64,000 bases of DNA from Marinoscillum sp. 108 (GCF_902506655.1 NZ_LR734817.1:1-64000); one strand, 5' to 3'. Counted from the first letter of the stretch, positions 27,408-33,783 are shown. Numbers and translations: made by a program. Notes: generated from the letters alone by a model not told the origin.

Positions 27408-28301
27408 CTAAAAGACGAACAGAAAGCCATAGTTAAATTGTAATTCCATATCATCATATTTAATCAGCGGGTTGTCGAGGTATTTCTTTATTGGCTGATT
27501 GATCTGGGTATAGACGGCCATATGCTCGAAGTTAATCCTTGTCCCTATTTGCAAATAGGCGGTTTGATATTGCGTGATATTTGTCAGATAAAAGCCTTCC
27601 AATTCAATATCTACATCCTGTATGTTAAATCGCTCCACACTCAATTTTAAATCGAAGTACGTTCTTGCCCCAATGCCGGAGAAATGAAACTTGCCGGCTA
27701 CCCTGCTTTCCAAATTATTGACCGTAAACAAGCTCGAATGAGCGGTTTTGAAAAGCAACTGGTTATGACCGTACTTTAATTCAACATAAGGCACGAAAAT
27801 GTCCCTGACAGGTGAACGATCATAGATCCAATACCTCTTAGGATAGAGTTTACTTATTACCCATTTGTGCATGTAATATTTTTGACCTGCAGCACCTATC
27901 GTGAGTTTATTGCCCTGGATGTAGTACAGCCCCCCGGCACCGGAAAAGAAAAATGACTGGTCTCCGAATTTATTGTTGTCAATGGCTATTTGTAGACTGT
28001 TTAATTCGGTGAACAGTATATCTCTGGGCTCGGCCGTCTCTATATTTAAGGCAGAGTACTCTGTGCTTTCAAGGATAATCCTGAAATTATATAGGGTGTG
28101 TTTTTTTAGCAGGTGGGCTGACAGGTGCAATGAGTGTGTTTCGCCAAGATCATCTCCGGTGTGAAGCCAATTCGAAATTTCTCCGGCATTGTCATTCTTA
28201 ACTCTTACTTCGAAGTGATTGTCTGTGATCTGTCCGAGTGCCTCTGAAATAATCAATAAGCACAGCATGAGTGAAATACCAAATGGTCTGATTTTTTGCA
28301 T
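27408..28301 (-). CDS. Predicted outer-membrane beta-barrel protein of unknown family
   Basis: 297 residues from the ATG at 28301, which begins a signal peptide (IRPFGISLMLCLLIISEALGQ). The mature part is a run of amphipathic strands with a final aromatic residue (MELQFNYGFLFVF), typical of outer-membrane barrels. It contains GAGGLYYIQGNKL and YVELKYGHNQLLFK stretches that remind of Bacteroidota DUF3187/lipid A deacylase-like barrels, but I do not recognise a family. It is a lone gene between R1 copy a and DR2 copy 2, so probably an acquired cassette. Confidence 0.6.
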   Translation of the reverse strand: MQKIRPFGISLMLCLLIISEALGQITDNHFEVRVKNDNAGEISNWLHTGDDLGETHSLHLSAHLLKKHTLYNFRIILESTEYSALNIETAEPRDILFTELNSLQIAIDNNKFGDQSFFFSGAGGLYYIQGNKLTIGAAGQKYYMHKWVISKLYPKRYWIYDRSPVRDIFVPYVELKYGHNQLLFKTAHSSLFTVNNLESRVAGKFHFSGIGARTYFDLKLSVERFNIQDVDIELEGFYLTNITQYQTAYLQIGTRINFEHMAVYTQINQPIKKYLDNPLIKYDDMELQFNYGFLFVF

Positions 28302-28489
28302 TCTGTACCCTAATATTATGTCACAATCAGCCAAAATGTGTTTTTCCGAGTTTGACAAGATTCGATAAAACTAATGAATGTGCTGCGCCCGGCAAGGGAG
28401 TGGGCTCAAAGTATCCAAGGTGGCAGTGTGTTCAGAAGATAAAAGCTACGAATTGAGCCTGGTAGAAAGCAGAGAGATTTCTCAGTGGC
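28302..28489. other. Intergenic spacer with DR2 copy
   Basis: No coding frame. It holds the probable promoter area of the barrel gene, then DR2 copy 2 (28377-28416) and about 75 nt of unique sequence before the degenerate R1 copy c. Confidence 0.5.
28377..28416 (+). repeat. Direct repeat DR2, copy 2
   Basis: Same 40-nt sequence as 25779-25818, same orientation, about 2.6 kb away. Confidence 0.85.
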
Positions 28490-28494
28490 AGATT

Positions 28495-28768
28495 CACCTG
28501 TAATGCTACCAAATCCAGCCAATTTGAAATCCTAAACAAAGCATTCTTGGCTATCGGGGTGCCCTCAAGCCGGGCAGGCTGTCACTTTTCCTTGATGAAA
28601 AGTAACCAAAAATCATGACAGAATGATCACTTCCGACCCTATCCGATCATGATCGGGGCCCTCGCACGCCCGGAATTCTGTCGGGCCGTCCCGCCTGGCA
28701 GTTGAGGTTTGGGTTGAAATGACCGATCATGTTTAGATTTTGGAGGGGTTGTGCTGCAGCTACGTCTG
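28495..28768 (-). repeat. Composite repeat R1c+R2, copy 1
   Basis: About 275 nt: a diverged R1 (28495-28555, CACCTGTAATGCTACCAAAT) joined to R2 (28556-28768). R2 carries nested inverted repeats: TCACTTTTC/GAAAAGTAA at 28581-28606, ACAGAAT/ATTCTGT at 28618-28681 and the palindrome CCGATCATGATCGG. Its right end is GCTACGTCTGTTAGGC, overlapping the higA stop codon. A near-identical unit lies at 29131-29403. Confidence 0.8.
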
Positions 28769-29062
28769 TTAGGCTGTCGTCACTTTCTCTATTGTTTCGA
28801 ATTCTTCCGTTTTAGTTCCAATTGCCTCTTCTATGTCATAGTCGTCTTGAAGACCTAACCAGAATTTAGGAGTTGTTCCAAAATACTTGCTTAACCGTAG
28901 AGCTGTATCTGCCGTTACTCTTCGATTCTTTTTAAGAATTTCGCTCACTCGCGTTTGTGGAATATGTAAATCTTTAGATAATCGATAGGCAGAAATCGCC
29001 ATCGGCTTTAAAAATTCTTCTAATAAAACCTCTCCAGGATGTACGTTCGGTAGCTTCTCCAT
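28769..29062 (-). CDS. higA: HigA-type antitoxin, orphaned
   Basis: 97 residues, a lambda-repressor-like XRE helix-turn-helix of the HigA/VapI group: HPGEVLLEEFLKPMAISAYRLSKDLHIPQTRVSEIL, then RRVTADTALRLSKYFGTTPKFWLGLQ. HigA neutralises the RelE-like mRNA interferase HigB and represses the operon. Here the toxin gene, normally just upstream, is reduced to its last codons. The stop codon TAA lies inside the repeat box GCCTAAC. Without its partner it could be a stand-alone regulator or a trans-acting antitoxin. Confidence 0.88.
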   Translation of the reverse strand: MEKLPNVHPGEVLLEEFLKPMAISAYRLSKDLHIPQTRVSEILKKNRRVTADTALRLSKYFGTTPKFWLGLQDDYDIEEAIGTKTEEFETIEKVTTA

Positions 29063-29077
29063 ACGCTTTAAAATTTT

Positions 29078-29110
29078 TCAGTGATAATCAATAATTTCAA
29101 CTTCGTTAAC
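29078..29110 (-). pseudogene. higB: Remnant of higB (last ~10 codons)
   Basis: Immediately upstream of higA (15 nt) the minus strand encodes VNEVEIIDYH followed by TGA. This matches the usual C-terminus of HigB-type toxins (EVEI/VDYH), at the spacing expected for a higBA operon. An in-frame stop lies 12 nt further upstream and then the diverged R1 repeat begins, so the rest of the toxin gene is gone. Confidence 0.65.
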
Positions 29111-29130
29111 CCCTGGCTGTCAACCGTTCA

Positions 29131-29403
29131 CTACCAAATCTTAGCAGATTTTCTATCCTGATCAAACCATTGCCGGCTATAGGGGTGCCCTCAAGCCGGG
29201 CAGGCTGTTACTTTTCCTTGATGAAAAGTAACCAAAAATCATGACAGAATGATCACTTCCTACCCTATCCGATCATGATCGGGGCCATCGCACACCCGGA
29301 ATTCTGTCGGGCCGTCCCGCCTGGGAGTTGAGGTTTGGGTTGAAATGACCGATCATGTTTTAGGTTTTGGAAGGGTTGTTCAATTGCTACGTTTGTTGTA
29401 AGC
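29131..29403 (-). repeat. Composite repeat R1d+R2, copy 2
   Basis: About 273 nt: diverged R1 (29131-29180, CTACCAAATCTTAGCAGATT) joined to R2 (29181-29403). Includes a perfect hairpin GTTACTTTTC/GAAAAGTAAC at 29207-29232 with loop CTTGAT. It ends GCTACGTTTGTTGTAAGC, the end site of the RDD cassette. With copy 1 it brackets higA. Confidence 0.82.
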
Positions 29404-29405
29404 TT

Positions 29406-30125
29406 TTAACTCGTTCGAACTACCACAGTTCTGGCGATTAAGTCATGCACTGCTCTTGACTTGTCGTTGAAAAGCATCGAAAAGATCTCCAAAATTGTCC
29501 ATAGAAGATTTAGTAAGCCTATGAAAAACATTGGGGCAAGAGTTACAAAGTCGGCTTGTAGTTCATAACCTTCATTCCCATAGAATATGATAAACGAGTA
29601 AGCATAAAGTAATATCATTAGAGCAACAGGCACACTATCTCTTATGAATGCTTGGTTGAGGTCGATTTCGTCCTCGTTATCAAAATCCACCACTTTCACA
29701 CCCATTGCCATTTTTCCGAGAGTGTGTCCATAATGGCCATGAAGAAATATTGAATAGATATATGGTGCAAAGCTGTTTAGCAAGTTACCAATGATAACAA
29801 TTACTCCAATGTTAGAACCGGTTATATAGCTCAGTAGAAATCCAATCGGCCACATCACAAAACCGTCAATGATAGCAGCAAAAAATCTAAGCCAAAAGGT
29901 TTGATATCGTTGACCCGATAATTTACTGGCCTTTTTGCGTTCTTGTTCCTCAGCTAGTTGGTTAGCATGGTTTCTTTGTTCATCCGTTGCTTCGTTTCGT
30001 CGTTCTAGTTCCCAAATTGCCGCGAGTTTGGCTTCCTTTTCATAACCTCCTTCGTTAATGACTTTGAGTAGTTCGTCAGTTGATTTCTTCTCAAACTTGT
30101 CGGAGAAGATGTTCCGTTTGTCCAT
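29406..30125 (-). CDS. RDD family membrane protein
   Basis: 239 residues. The N-terminal ~75 residues are soluble, charged and helical (ELLKVINEGGYEKEAKLAAIWELERRNEATDE). An RDD domain follows: RYQTFWLRFFAAIIDGFVMW with the Arg-Asp signature, three or four membrane helices, HTLGKMAMGVKVVD, and the C-terminal NDKSRAVHDLIARTVVV. RDD proteins have been linked to ion exchange or to transport accessory roles; no specific task can be read. Cassette gene of the island, its stop seven nt before the end box CTTACAAC. Confidence 0.85.
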   Translation of the reverse strand: MDKRNIFSDKFEKKSTDELLKVINEGGYEKEAKLAAIWELERRNEATDEQRNHANQLAEEQERKKASKLSGQRYQTFWLRFFAAIIDGFVMWPIGFLLSYITGSNIGVIVIIGNLLNSFAPYIYSIFLHGHYGHTLGKMAMGVKVVDFDNEDEIDLNQAFIRDSVPVALMILLYAYSFIIFYGNEGYELQADFVTLAPMFFIGLLNLLWTILEIFSMLFNDKSRAVHDLIARTVVVRTS

Positions 30126-30366
30126 TGGCTGTAATTGATTCTTACCCAGATATGGCGCTGTGGCCTCTGAGCTTAATTAATTGCGATAAAAGTAGCTTAT
30201 CTGTCGGTGTTCACAAAGTATCAGATATGCACTGCGCCATGCAGGTAAAAAACTCCCACGAGCAGAAGAGGGTAGAAAGCACATCAGATTCTTGGCGGCA
30301 TATAAGCGGGATGTTTGGCAATCTCATAGCGGATGACTAAGTAAGGCCATGCGCCATGATCGTTTG
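30126..30366. other. Spacer between two cassettes
   Basis: 240 nt with no gene. It should hold the RDD promoter and the end site of the next cassette (CGTTTGTTAGAGTGC at 30359-30373). Unlike the other spacers it contains no recognisable R1 or R2 copy. Confidence 0.4.
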
Positions 30367-30960
30367 TTAGAGTGCTTTTAGCAAACTGTTGAATTCCTTC
30401 AATCTCACAGACTTCCTCTCTACAGTAATTCGGAGCTGCTTTTCATATCTTGGAAAGTCGAAGAGCATAGTTGAAACAGGCCTCCTACTATTCGATGTAA
30501 GAATTAATATTCCATATTGACCCCACGGTGTTCTAGGGTTATTGAAATGGAAATACATTGCATGTGTTTCTGTTGAATTAGGAAAAATTTCGGATTCCTT
30601 GTCGTTAATCAGCTCGAATTGACTCCAATTATCATTAAAGTTAATAGAGCTGTGTTTATTAATTTCAAGCAGTCTCAATCGCATCCGCAACCCAATCCAA
30701 GCAGGCAACAAACATATTAATCCCGTAAAGAGTAATAGTGTCATAGAAACCATGTTTCCAGTTCCCATTAAAAACATTGATATAATCATGGCTCCCGGTA
30801 AGCCAAGAATTAACAGGTATAACAGTTGGTCAATTTGATTGAGAAAGTAGGTGTTGAACGTCTTTTGATTTTTTGTTCGAATAAGCCCAAGCACGGAAAT
30901 GAAATAAGCTATCAAAGCTAATATCCAACAAATGAACAGAAATAATGGAATGGTTTTCAT
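30367..30960 (-). CDS. Unknown integral membrane protein
   Basis: 197 residues from the ATG at 30960; the longer frame upstream reads through repeat R1 and is rejected. Three or four transmembrane segments lie in the first ~105 residues (IPLFLFICWILALIAYFISV, LLYLLILGLPGAMIISMFLM, MVSMTLLLFTGLICLLPAWI). A soluble C-terminal half of ~90 residues follows (THAMYFHFNNPRTPWGQYGILIL). No family recognised. Its stop codon TAA is part of the end box CTCTAAC, as in integron cassettes. Confidence 0.6.
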   Translation of the reverse strand: MKTIPLFLFICWILALIAYFISVLGLIRTKNQKTFNTYFLNQIDQLLYLLILGLPGAMIISMFLMGTGNMVSMTLLLFTGLICLLPAWIGLRMRLRLLEINKHSSINFNDNWSQFELINDKESEIFPNSTETHAMYFHFNNPRTPWGQYGILILTSNSRRPVSTMLFDFPRYEKQLRITVERKSVRLKEFNSLLKAL

Positions 30961-30972
30961 GGTGTATCCAAT

Positions 30973-31073
30973 GCACTCTAACAACCGACTAACAACCACC
31001 AATGGCCATTACTCGCCTGTAGCGCTACCAAATGTAGCAGATTTCAAATCTCAAACAAACCATTGTTAGCTAT
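30973..31073 (-). repeat. R1 repeat copy b, attC-like site
   Basis: About 90 nt nearly identical to copy a (27281-27370), preceded by the cassette-specific GCACTCTAAC, which is the reverse complement of the sequence at the 3' end of the neighbouring gene (30363-30373). Confidence 0.65.
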
Positions 31074-31131
31074 ACAGGTAGGCACCTATCGGGGATCAAG
31101 CAGACAGACCGGGTGCAATAAATAAGGGATC

Positions 31132-31216
31132 CAACCCGGAATCCCATGACTCACGCCTGGTGATAAATGAAAATCCGAAAAAAGAGAAATAATTGGAGGG
31201 GTAAAAGAAGAAAAAG
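31132..31216 (-). repeat. R3 repeat, copy 1
   Basis: About 85 nt with the shared core ATGACTCACGCC...AATTGGAGGGGTAAAAGAAG. The minus strand begins with a T-arm-like piece, GGGATTCCGGGTTGGATCCC. The second copy is at 31614-31700. Confidence 0.75.
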
Positions 31217-31218
31217 GG

Positions 31219-31606
31219 GGTCAAGCAATATTTAGTGTGGGGAACTCTATATAGTTATATTTTTTAAAGCCGATTAATGGACTGTGAATTTAGAAAAGTA
31301 GGAACGTTCAGGCGGGCGGGGCATCCAAGCCTTGCCCGGCCGGGACAAGTGTGAATCATTTTGACTACAATAAAATTCCCAAAAAAAGGCTCAAATAGGA
31401 TTAGTCAAAATGATTTTTTGTGTGCGACCGGCCAGGTTGGTGCCTTTCTGTAGGACAACCAATTGTTTTCTTTGCCTTCGCGGCCCGGGGCAAGCAAAGA
31501 AAATGAAGGGTAAGTAGCCAATCAGTTGGATTGAGTCATATGAGATATCAGATTACGGATCACTATCCACCTTTCACACAATCTCCCCACAAGTTTATTG
31601 CTTGAT
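31219..31606 (-). repeat. R4 repeat, copy 1
   Basis: About 390 nt related to 32478-32815. Contains two large inverted repeats: AATCATTTTGACT/AGTCAAAATGATT (31354-31415) and TTTTCTTTGC/GCAAAGAAAA (about 31467-31503). No open frame of interest. The hairpins resemble REP-like elements frequent in Bacteroidota genomes. Confidence 0.75.
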
Positions 31607-31613
31607 CCGGAAT

Positions 31614-31700
31614 CAAACCCGGAACCCTATGACTCACGCCTAGTGATAAAAGAAAATCCGAAAAAAGAGAAATAATTGGAGGGGTAAAAGAAGAAAAAGG
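31614..31700 (-). repeat. R3 repeat, copy 2
   Basis: Second copy of the R3 element; the T-arm-like part on the minus strand reads TTCCGGGTTTGATTCCGG. It separates R4 copy 1 from the tRNA-like unit, whereas in the second block R4 and the tRNA-like unit are adjacent. Confidence 0.75.
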
Positions 31701-31709
31701 TTGCGCGAC

Positions 31710-31765
31710 GCGTAGCCCGGGGCGCGTAGCCCGGGGCACGTAGTCCGGGGCGCGCAGCCTGGCAT
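31710..31765. repeat. Short GC-rich tandem repeat
   Basis: Four 14-nt units with consensus GCGTAGCCCGGGGC; the last two diverge. GC content contrasts sharply with the AT-rich surroundings. Confidence 0.7.
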
Positions 31766-31794
31766 CCTGCCACGACCGCATACAGGTGGGTATA

Positions 31795-31828
31795 AAAAGA
31801 AAAAGGTCGTGGCACCCCTACCACGACC
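31795..31828 (-). terminator. Terminator of tRNA-like unit 1
   Basis: On the minus strand: stem GGTCGTGG, loop TAGGGGTG, arm CCACGACC, then TTTTTCTTTTT. It lies 30 nt after the CCA end of the tRNA-like RNA. Confidence 0.8.
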
Positions 31829-31857
31829 AGATTCAAATAAACAACATTAACCCAAAA

Positions 31858-32013
31858 ATGGCTGTAGGAGAAGGATTCGAACCTCCACAGAGCGGTTAGC
31901 CCCGACTATTCACGATAACTTACCTAAATAGGTTATCGTGAAAGAAACCGGAATTTATCCCTTATCTCCACCCCCGAGACAGGAGGGCATGTCTGCCAAT
32001 TTCATCACCCTAC
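31858..32013 (-). ncRNA. tRNA-like RNA, copy 1, with oversized variable region
   Basis: Minus strand. A 7-bp acceptor stem (TGTAGGG with TCCTACA), discriminator G and encoded CCA, D-arm ATG/CAT with an 11-nt loop containing TTGG, anticodon arm CCCTC-CTGTCTC-GGGGG (formal anticodon GUC but pyrimidine at position 37), and T-arm GGAGG-TTCGAAT-CCTTC. Between anticodon and T-arm lie 84 nt instead of at most ~25, with an 11-bp perfect hairpin (TTCACGATAAC) enclosed by CGGTT/AACCG. The D-loop is Leu/Ser-like while the anticodon would be Asp, so ordinary decoding is doubtful. Coordinates could be off by one. A promoter-like element and a terminator flank it. Confidence 0.6.
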
Positions 32014-32020
32014 AGTGAGT

Positions 32021-32039
32021 TGCATCGGCGTCTCCGATG
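32021..32039 (-). other. Leader hairpin of tRNA-like unit 1
   Basis: Perfect 7-bp hairpin GCATCGG-AGACG-CCGATGC about 8 nt before the acceptor stem on the minus strand. The second unit has a corresponding TTTGG-AAATG-CCAAA hairpin at the same place. On the + strand this hairpin is followed by a T-rich stretch, so a + strand terminator is an alternative. Confidence 0.45.
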
Positions 32040-32052
32040 CGTTTTGATTTTT

Positions 32053-32083
32053 CAAAATTAGTACATCCATTGATTTATTAAAA
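32053..32083 (-). promoter_or_regulatory. Promoter-like element of tRNA-like unit 1
   Basis: Minus strand: TTTTAATA at the -33 position, 19-nt spacer, and TAATTTTG matching the Bacteroidota -7 consensus TANNTTTG, 39 nt before the acceptor stem. The second unit has the same elements with the same 19-nt spacing. Confidence 0.5.
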
Positions 32084-32477
32084 TAATTTCAACTCTTTTA
32101 GTTAAAATTTACACATCAAATCAAATGAGTGTCTATTTATTAACAAAATGATAATTGAAGTGCGTTTGAAGCACCAAAATTAGATTTCATCTAATCAAAT
32201 TTAGATTTTTTCAATTCATTATTTGGCAAAACATCAATGATATTCTATAAAATTTTAATGAACGAGCCTAAAACCAAATTCAATGAGCACATAATTGGAC
32301 GTAAACAGAGGTTTTAGCCTACATACTGATTCACTTAAAGACAGAAAAAGGAATGGCGATAGCGGGGCATGAACCTGCCTGACCTGGATCTGGCCGATGA
32401 TGGATGTGCCACTCTCCTCGATTTGGCTTTGGTGATCTGACCATTTCAGGTTCCTTCACGGATTTCTGGATTGATCC
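32084..32477. other. AT-rich gene-free segment
   Basis: About 390 nt, strongly AT-rich up to ~32340, with no credible frame on either strand. At 32354-32385 the minus strand has a weak tRNA 3'-end-like fragment (GGCAGGTTCATGCC followed by CGCTATC, G, CCA), perhaps a decayed third copy. Confidence 0.4.
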
Positions 32478-32815
32478 GGATCAAGCAATATTTGTGCGGG
32501 CTATCACTAAATGGTTATATTTTACGAAACCGAATTAATTCACTGTGAATTCAGAAAAGTTAGGACGCAAAGGAGGGTGGGGGCATCCAAGGCAAGTGTG
32601 AATCATTTTGACTCTAATAAAATTCCTAAAAAATGCTCAAATATGATGAGTCAAAATGATTTTTTGCGTTGGTGCCTTTTCTTTTGCTTCGTTTTCTTTG
32701 GGCATGCAAAGAAAATGAAGGGTAAATGGCCAATCAACTAGATTGAGGTATATAAGGTATCAGATTACTACTTCATCATCCACCTTTAATGCAATCTCCC
32801 TACAGGAATTCCGCT
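32478..32815 (-). repeat. R4 repeat, copy 2
   Basis: Diverged second copy of 31219-31606. Both inverted repeats are kept: AATCATTTTGACT/AGTCAAAATGATT (32601-32661) and TTTTCTTTG/GCAAAGAAAA (about 32693-32716). Confidence 0.75.
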
Positions 32816-32860
32816 TGATCCCAGAACTGGCATCCTGCCACGACCGGAAGGCCTTAAAAA

Positions 32861-32892
32861 AGAAAATGGCCGCGGCACCCCTACCACGACCA
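32861..32892 (-). terminator. Terminator of tRNA-like unit 2
   Basis: On the minus strand: stem GGTCGTGG, loop TAGGGGTG, arm CCGCGGCC, then a T-rich tail. Compared with copy 1 the changes in the arm keep pairing through G-U, so the structure is conserved. Confidence 0.7.
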
Positions 32893-32923
32893 AATTCAAT
32901 AAACAACATTAACCCAAAAATGA

Positions 32924-33028
32924 TGGCTATAGGAGAAGGATTCGAACCTCCACAAGGCCTATTTTAGAATAATCGTTTGACTATTTCTAAAAACACAAGG
33001 CTTTGTTCCTTAATAATTATTTCCTACA
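32924..33028 (-). ncRNA. tRNA-like RNA, copy 2, lacking a D-arm
   Basis: Minus strand, 105 nt. Acceptor stem TGTAGGA with TCCTATA (one G-U), discriminator G, encoded CCA and the same T-arm as copy 1. No D-arm can be drawn. A 5-bp stem with a 7-nt loop (TAAGG-AACAAAG-CCTTG) sits where an anticodon arm would be, but the loop has no U33. A second long hairpin (TTTTTAGAAATAG pairing with TTATTCTAAAA) follows. It has its own promoter-like element, leader hairpin and terminator. It may be a decayed tRNA or an RNA that mimics a tRNA end; too short for tmRNA. Confidence 0.5.
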
Positions 33029-33066
33029 GTATGAGCTTTGGCATTTCCAAAACCAGTTTGATAGTT

Positions 33067-33097
33067 CAAAAGTAATAGAACAGATATAATATTAAAA
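33067..33097 (-). promoter_or_regulatory. Promoter-like element of tRNA-like unit 2
   Basis: Minus strand: TTTTAATA, 19-nt spacer, TACTTTTG, 38 nt before the acceptor stem. Same layout as unit 1. Confidence 0.5.
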
Positions 33098-33182
33098 ATA
33101 TTTTAATAAATTTGCTCTATATTTAGATACTGTTTAAAATTGCATATCTATTATTGAATAATTAGAAACGAGCACAGTTACG

Positions 33183-33644
33183 ATGAGCAAGAATTACGAA
33201 ATTGACAATGTGGACCTCAAAATCCTCAATCTATTGATGGAGGACGCGAAAATACCCTATACTGAGGTAGCTAAAAAGGTCTTTGTTTCAGGAGGTACCG
33301 TGCATGTCCGCATGAAGAAACTGGAAGAGATGGGAGTCGTAAAAGGAACCACTCTTCAGATGGATTACTCAAAGCTTGGATATGACGTCACCTGCTTCAT
33401 GGGTATCTACCTGCAAAAATCATCTTTATATGATAGCGTAGTAGAGCAACTCAAAGACATCCCTGAAATTGTGAAAGTTCACTACACCACGGGTAATTAC
33501 AACATCTTTATTAAGATTCACTGCCGGGACACTAAACACCTCAAGGATGTTCTTCACGACAAAATCCAGAAGGTAGATGGTATAGAGCGTACTGAAACGT
33601 TCATTTCTCTGGAAGAAAGTCTGAACAGACACCTACTGTTCTAA
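33183..33644 (+). CDS. Lrp/AsnC family transcriptional regulator
   Basis: 153 residues: N-terminal winged helix-turn-helix (DLKILNLLMEDAKIPYTEVAKKVFVSGGTVHVRMKKLEEMGVV) and C-terminal RAM ligand-binding domain (FMGIYLQKSS, VHYTTGNYNIFIKIHCRD). Members sense amino acids or other small molecules as octamers. It stands directly upstream of the SUF operon with 139 nt between, a neighbourhood repeatedly seen in Bacteroidota, so control of iron-sulfur assembly is possible but not shown. Confidence 0.9.
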   Translation: MSKNYEIDNVDLKILNLLMEDAKIPYTEVAKKVFVSGGTVHVRMKKLEEMGVVKGTTLQMDYSKLGYDVTCFMGIYLQKSSLYDSVVEQLKDIPEIVKVHYTTGNYNIFIKIHCRDTKHLKDVLHDKIQKVDGIERTETFISLEESLNRHLLF

Positions 33645-33783
33645 ATAAAGAACAACATTCCCAAGTGCTGTAGGTCTTTAAGTTCGATTCTTATTTAGAA
33701 TAAATATAAATAAGTGTTTACTTTGTAAAACTTCCGAGGCTTTTGGGAGTTAAGCAAGTAATACAAGGAATCGAATAATCTTT

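Noticed and set aside
31563-31836. Two minus-strand frames of ~70 codons through the tandem GC repeat
   Set aside because: They read through the tandem repeat, R3 and the terminator, with no domain or start signal.
31858-32013. Ordinary tRNA-Asp or tRNA-Leu
   Set aside because: Formal anticodon GUC does not match the Leu/Ser-like D-loop, position 37 is a pyrimidine, and the variable region is about three times too long.
32511-32967. Two + strand frames of ~75 codons in the repeat block
   Set aside because: They translate the R4 hairpins and the antisense of a tRNA T-arm (GEGFEPP-type peptide), typical of non-coding RNA antisense.
31858-33028. tmRNA (ssrA)
   Set aside because: Both units are far too short and have no tag reading frame; a real tmRNA is ~350-400 nt.
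25564-33182. CRISPR array
   Set aside because: Repeats are few, long, irregularly spaced and partly diverged; no cas genes.
25564-33182. Insertion sequence or prophage
   Set aside because: No transposase, integrase, terminal inverted repeats around a transposase, or phage structural genes in the window.
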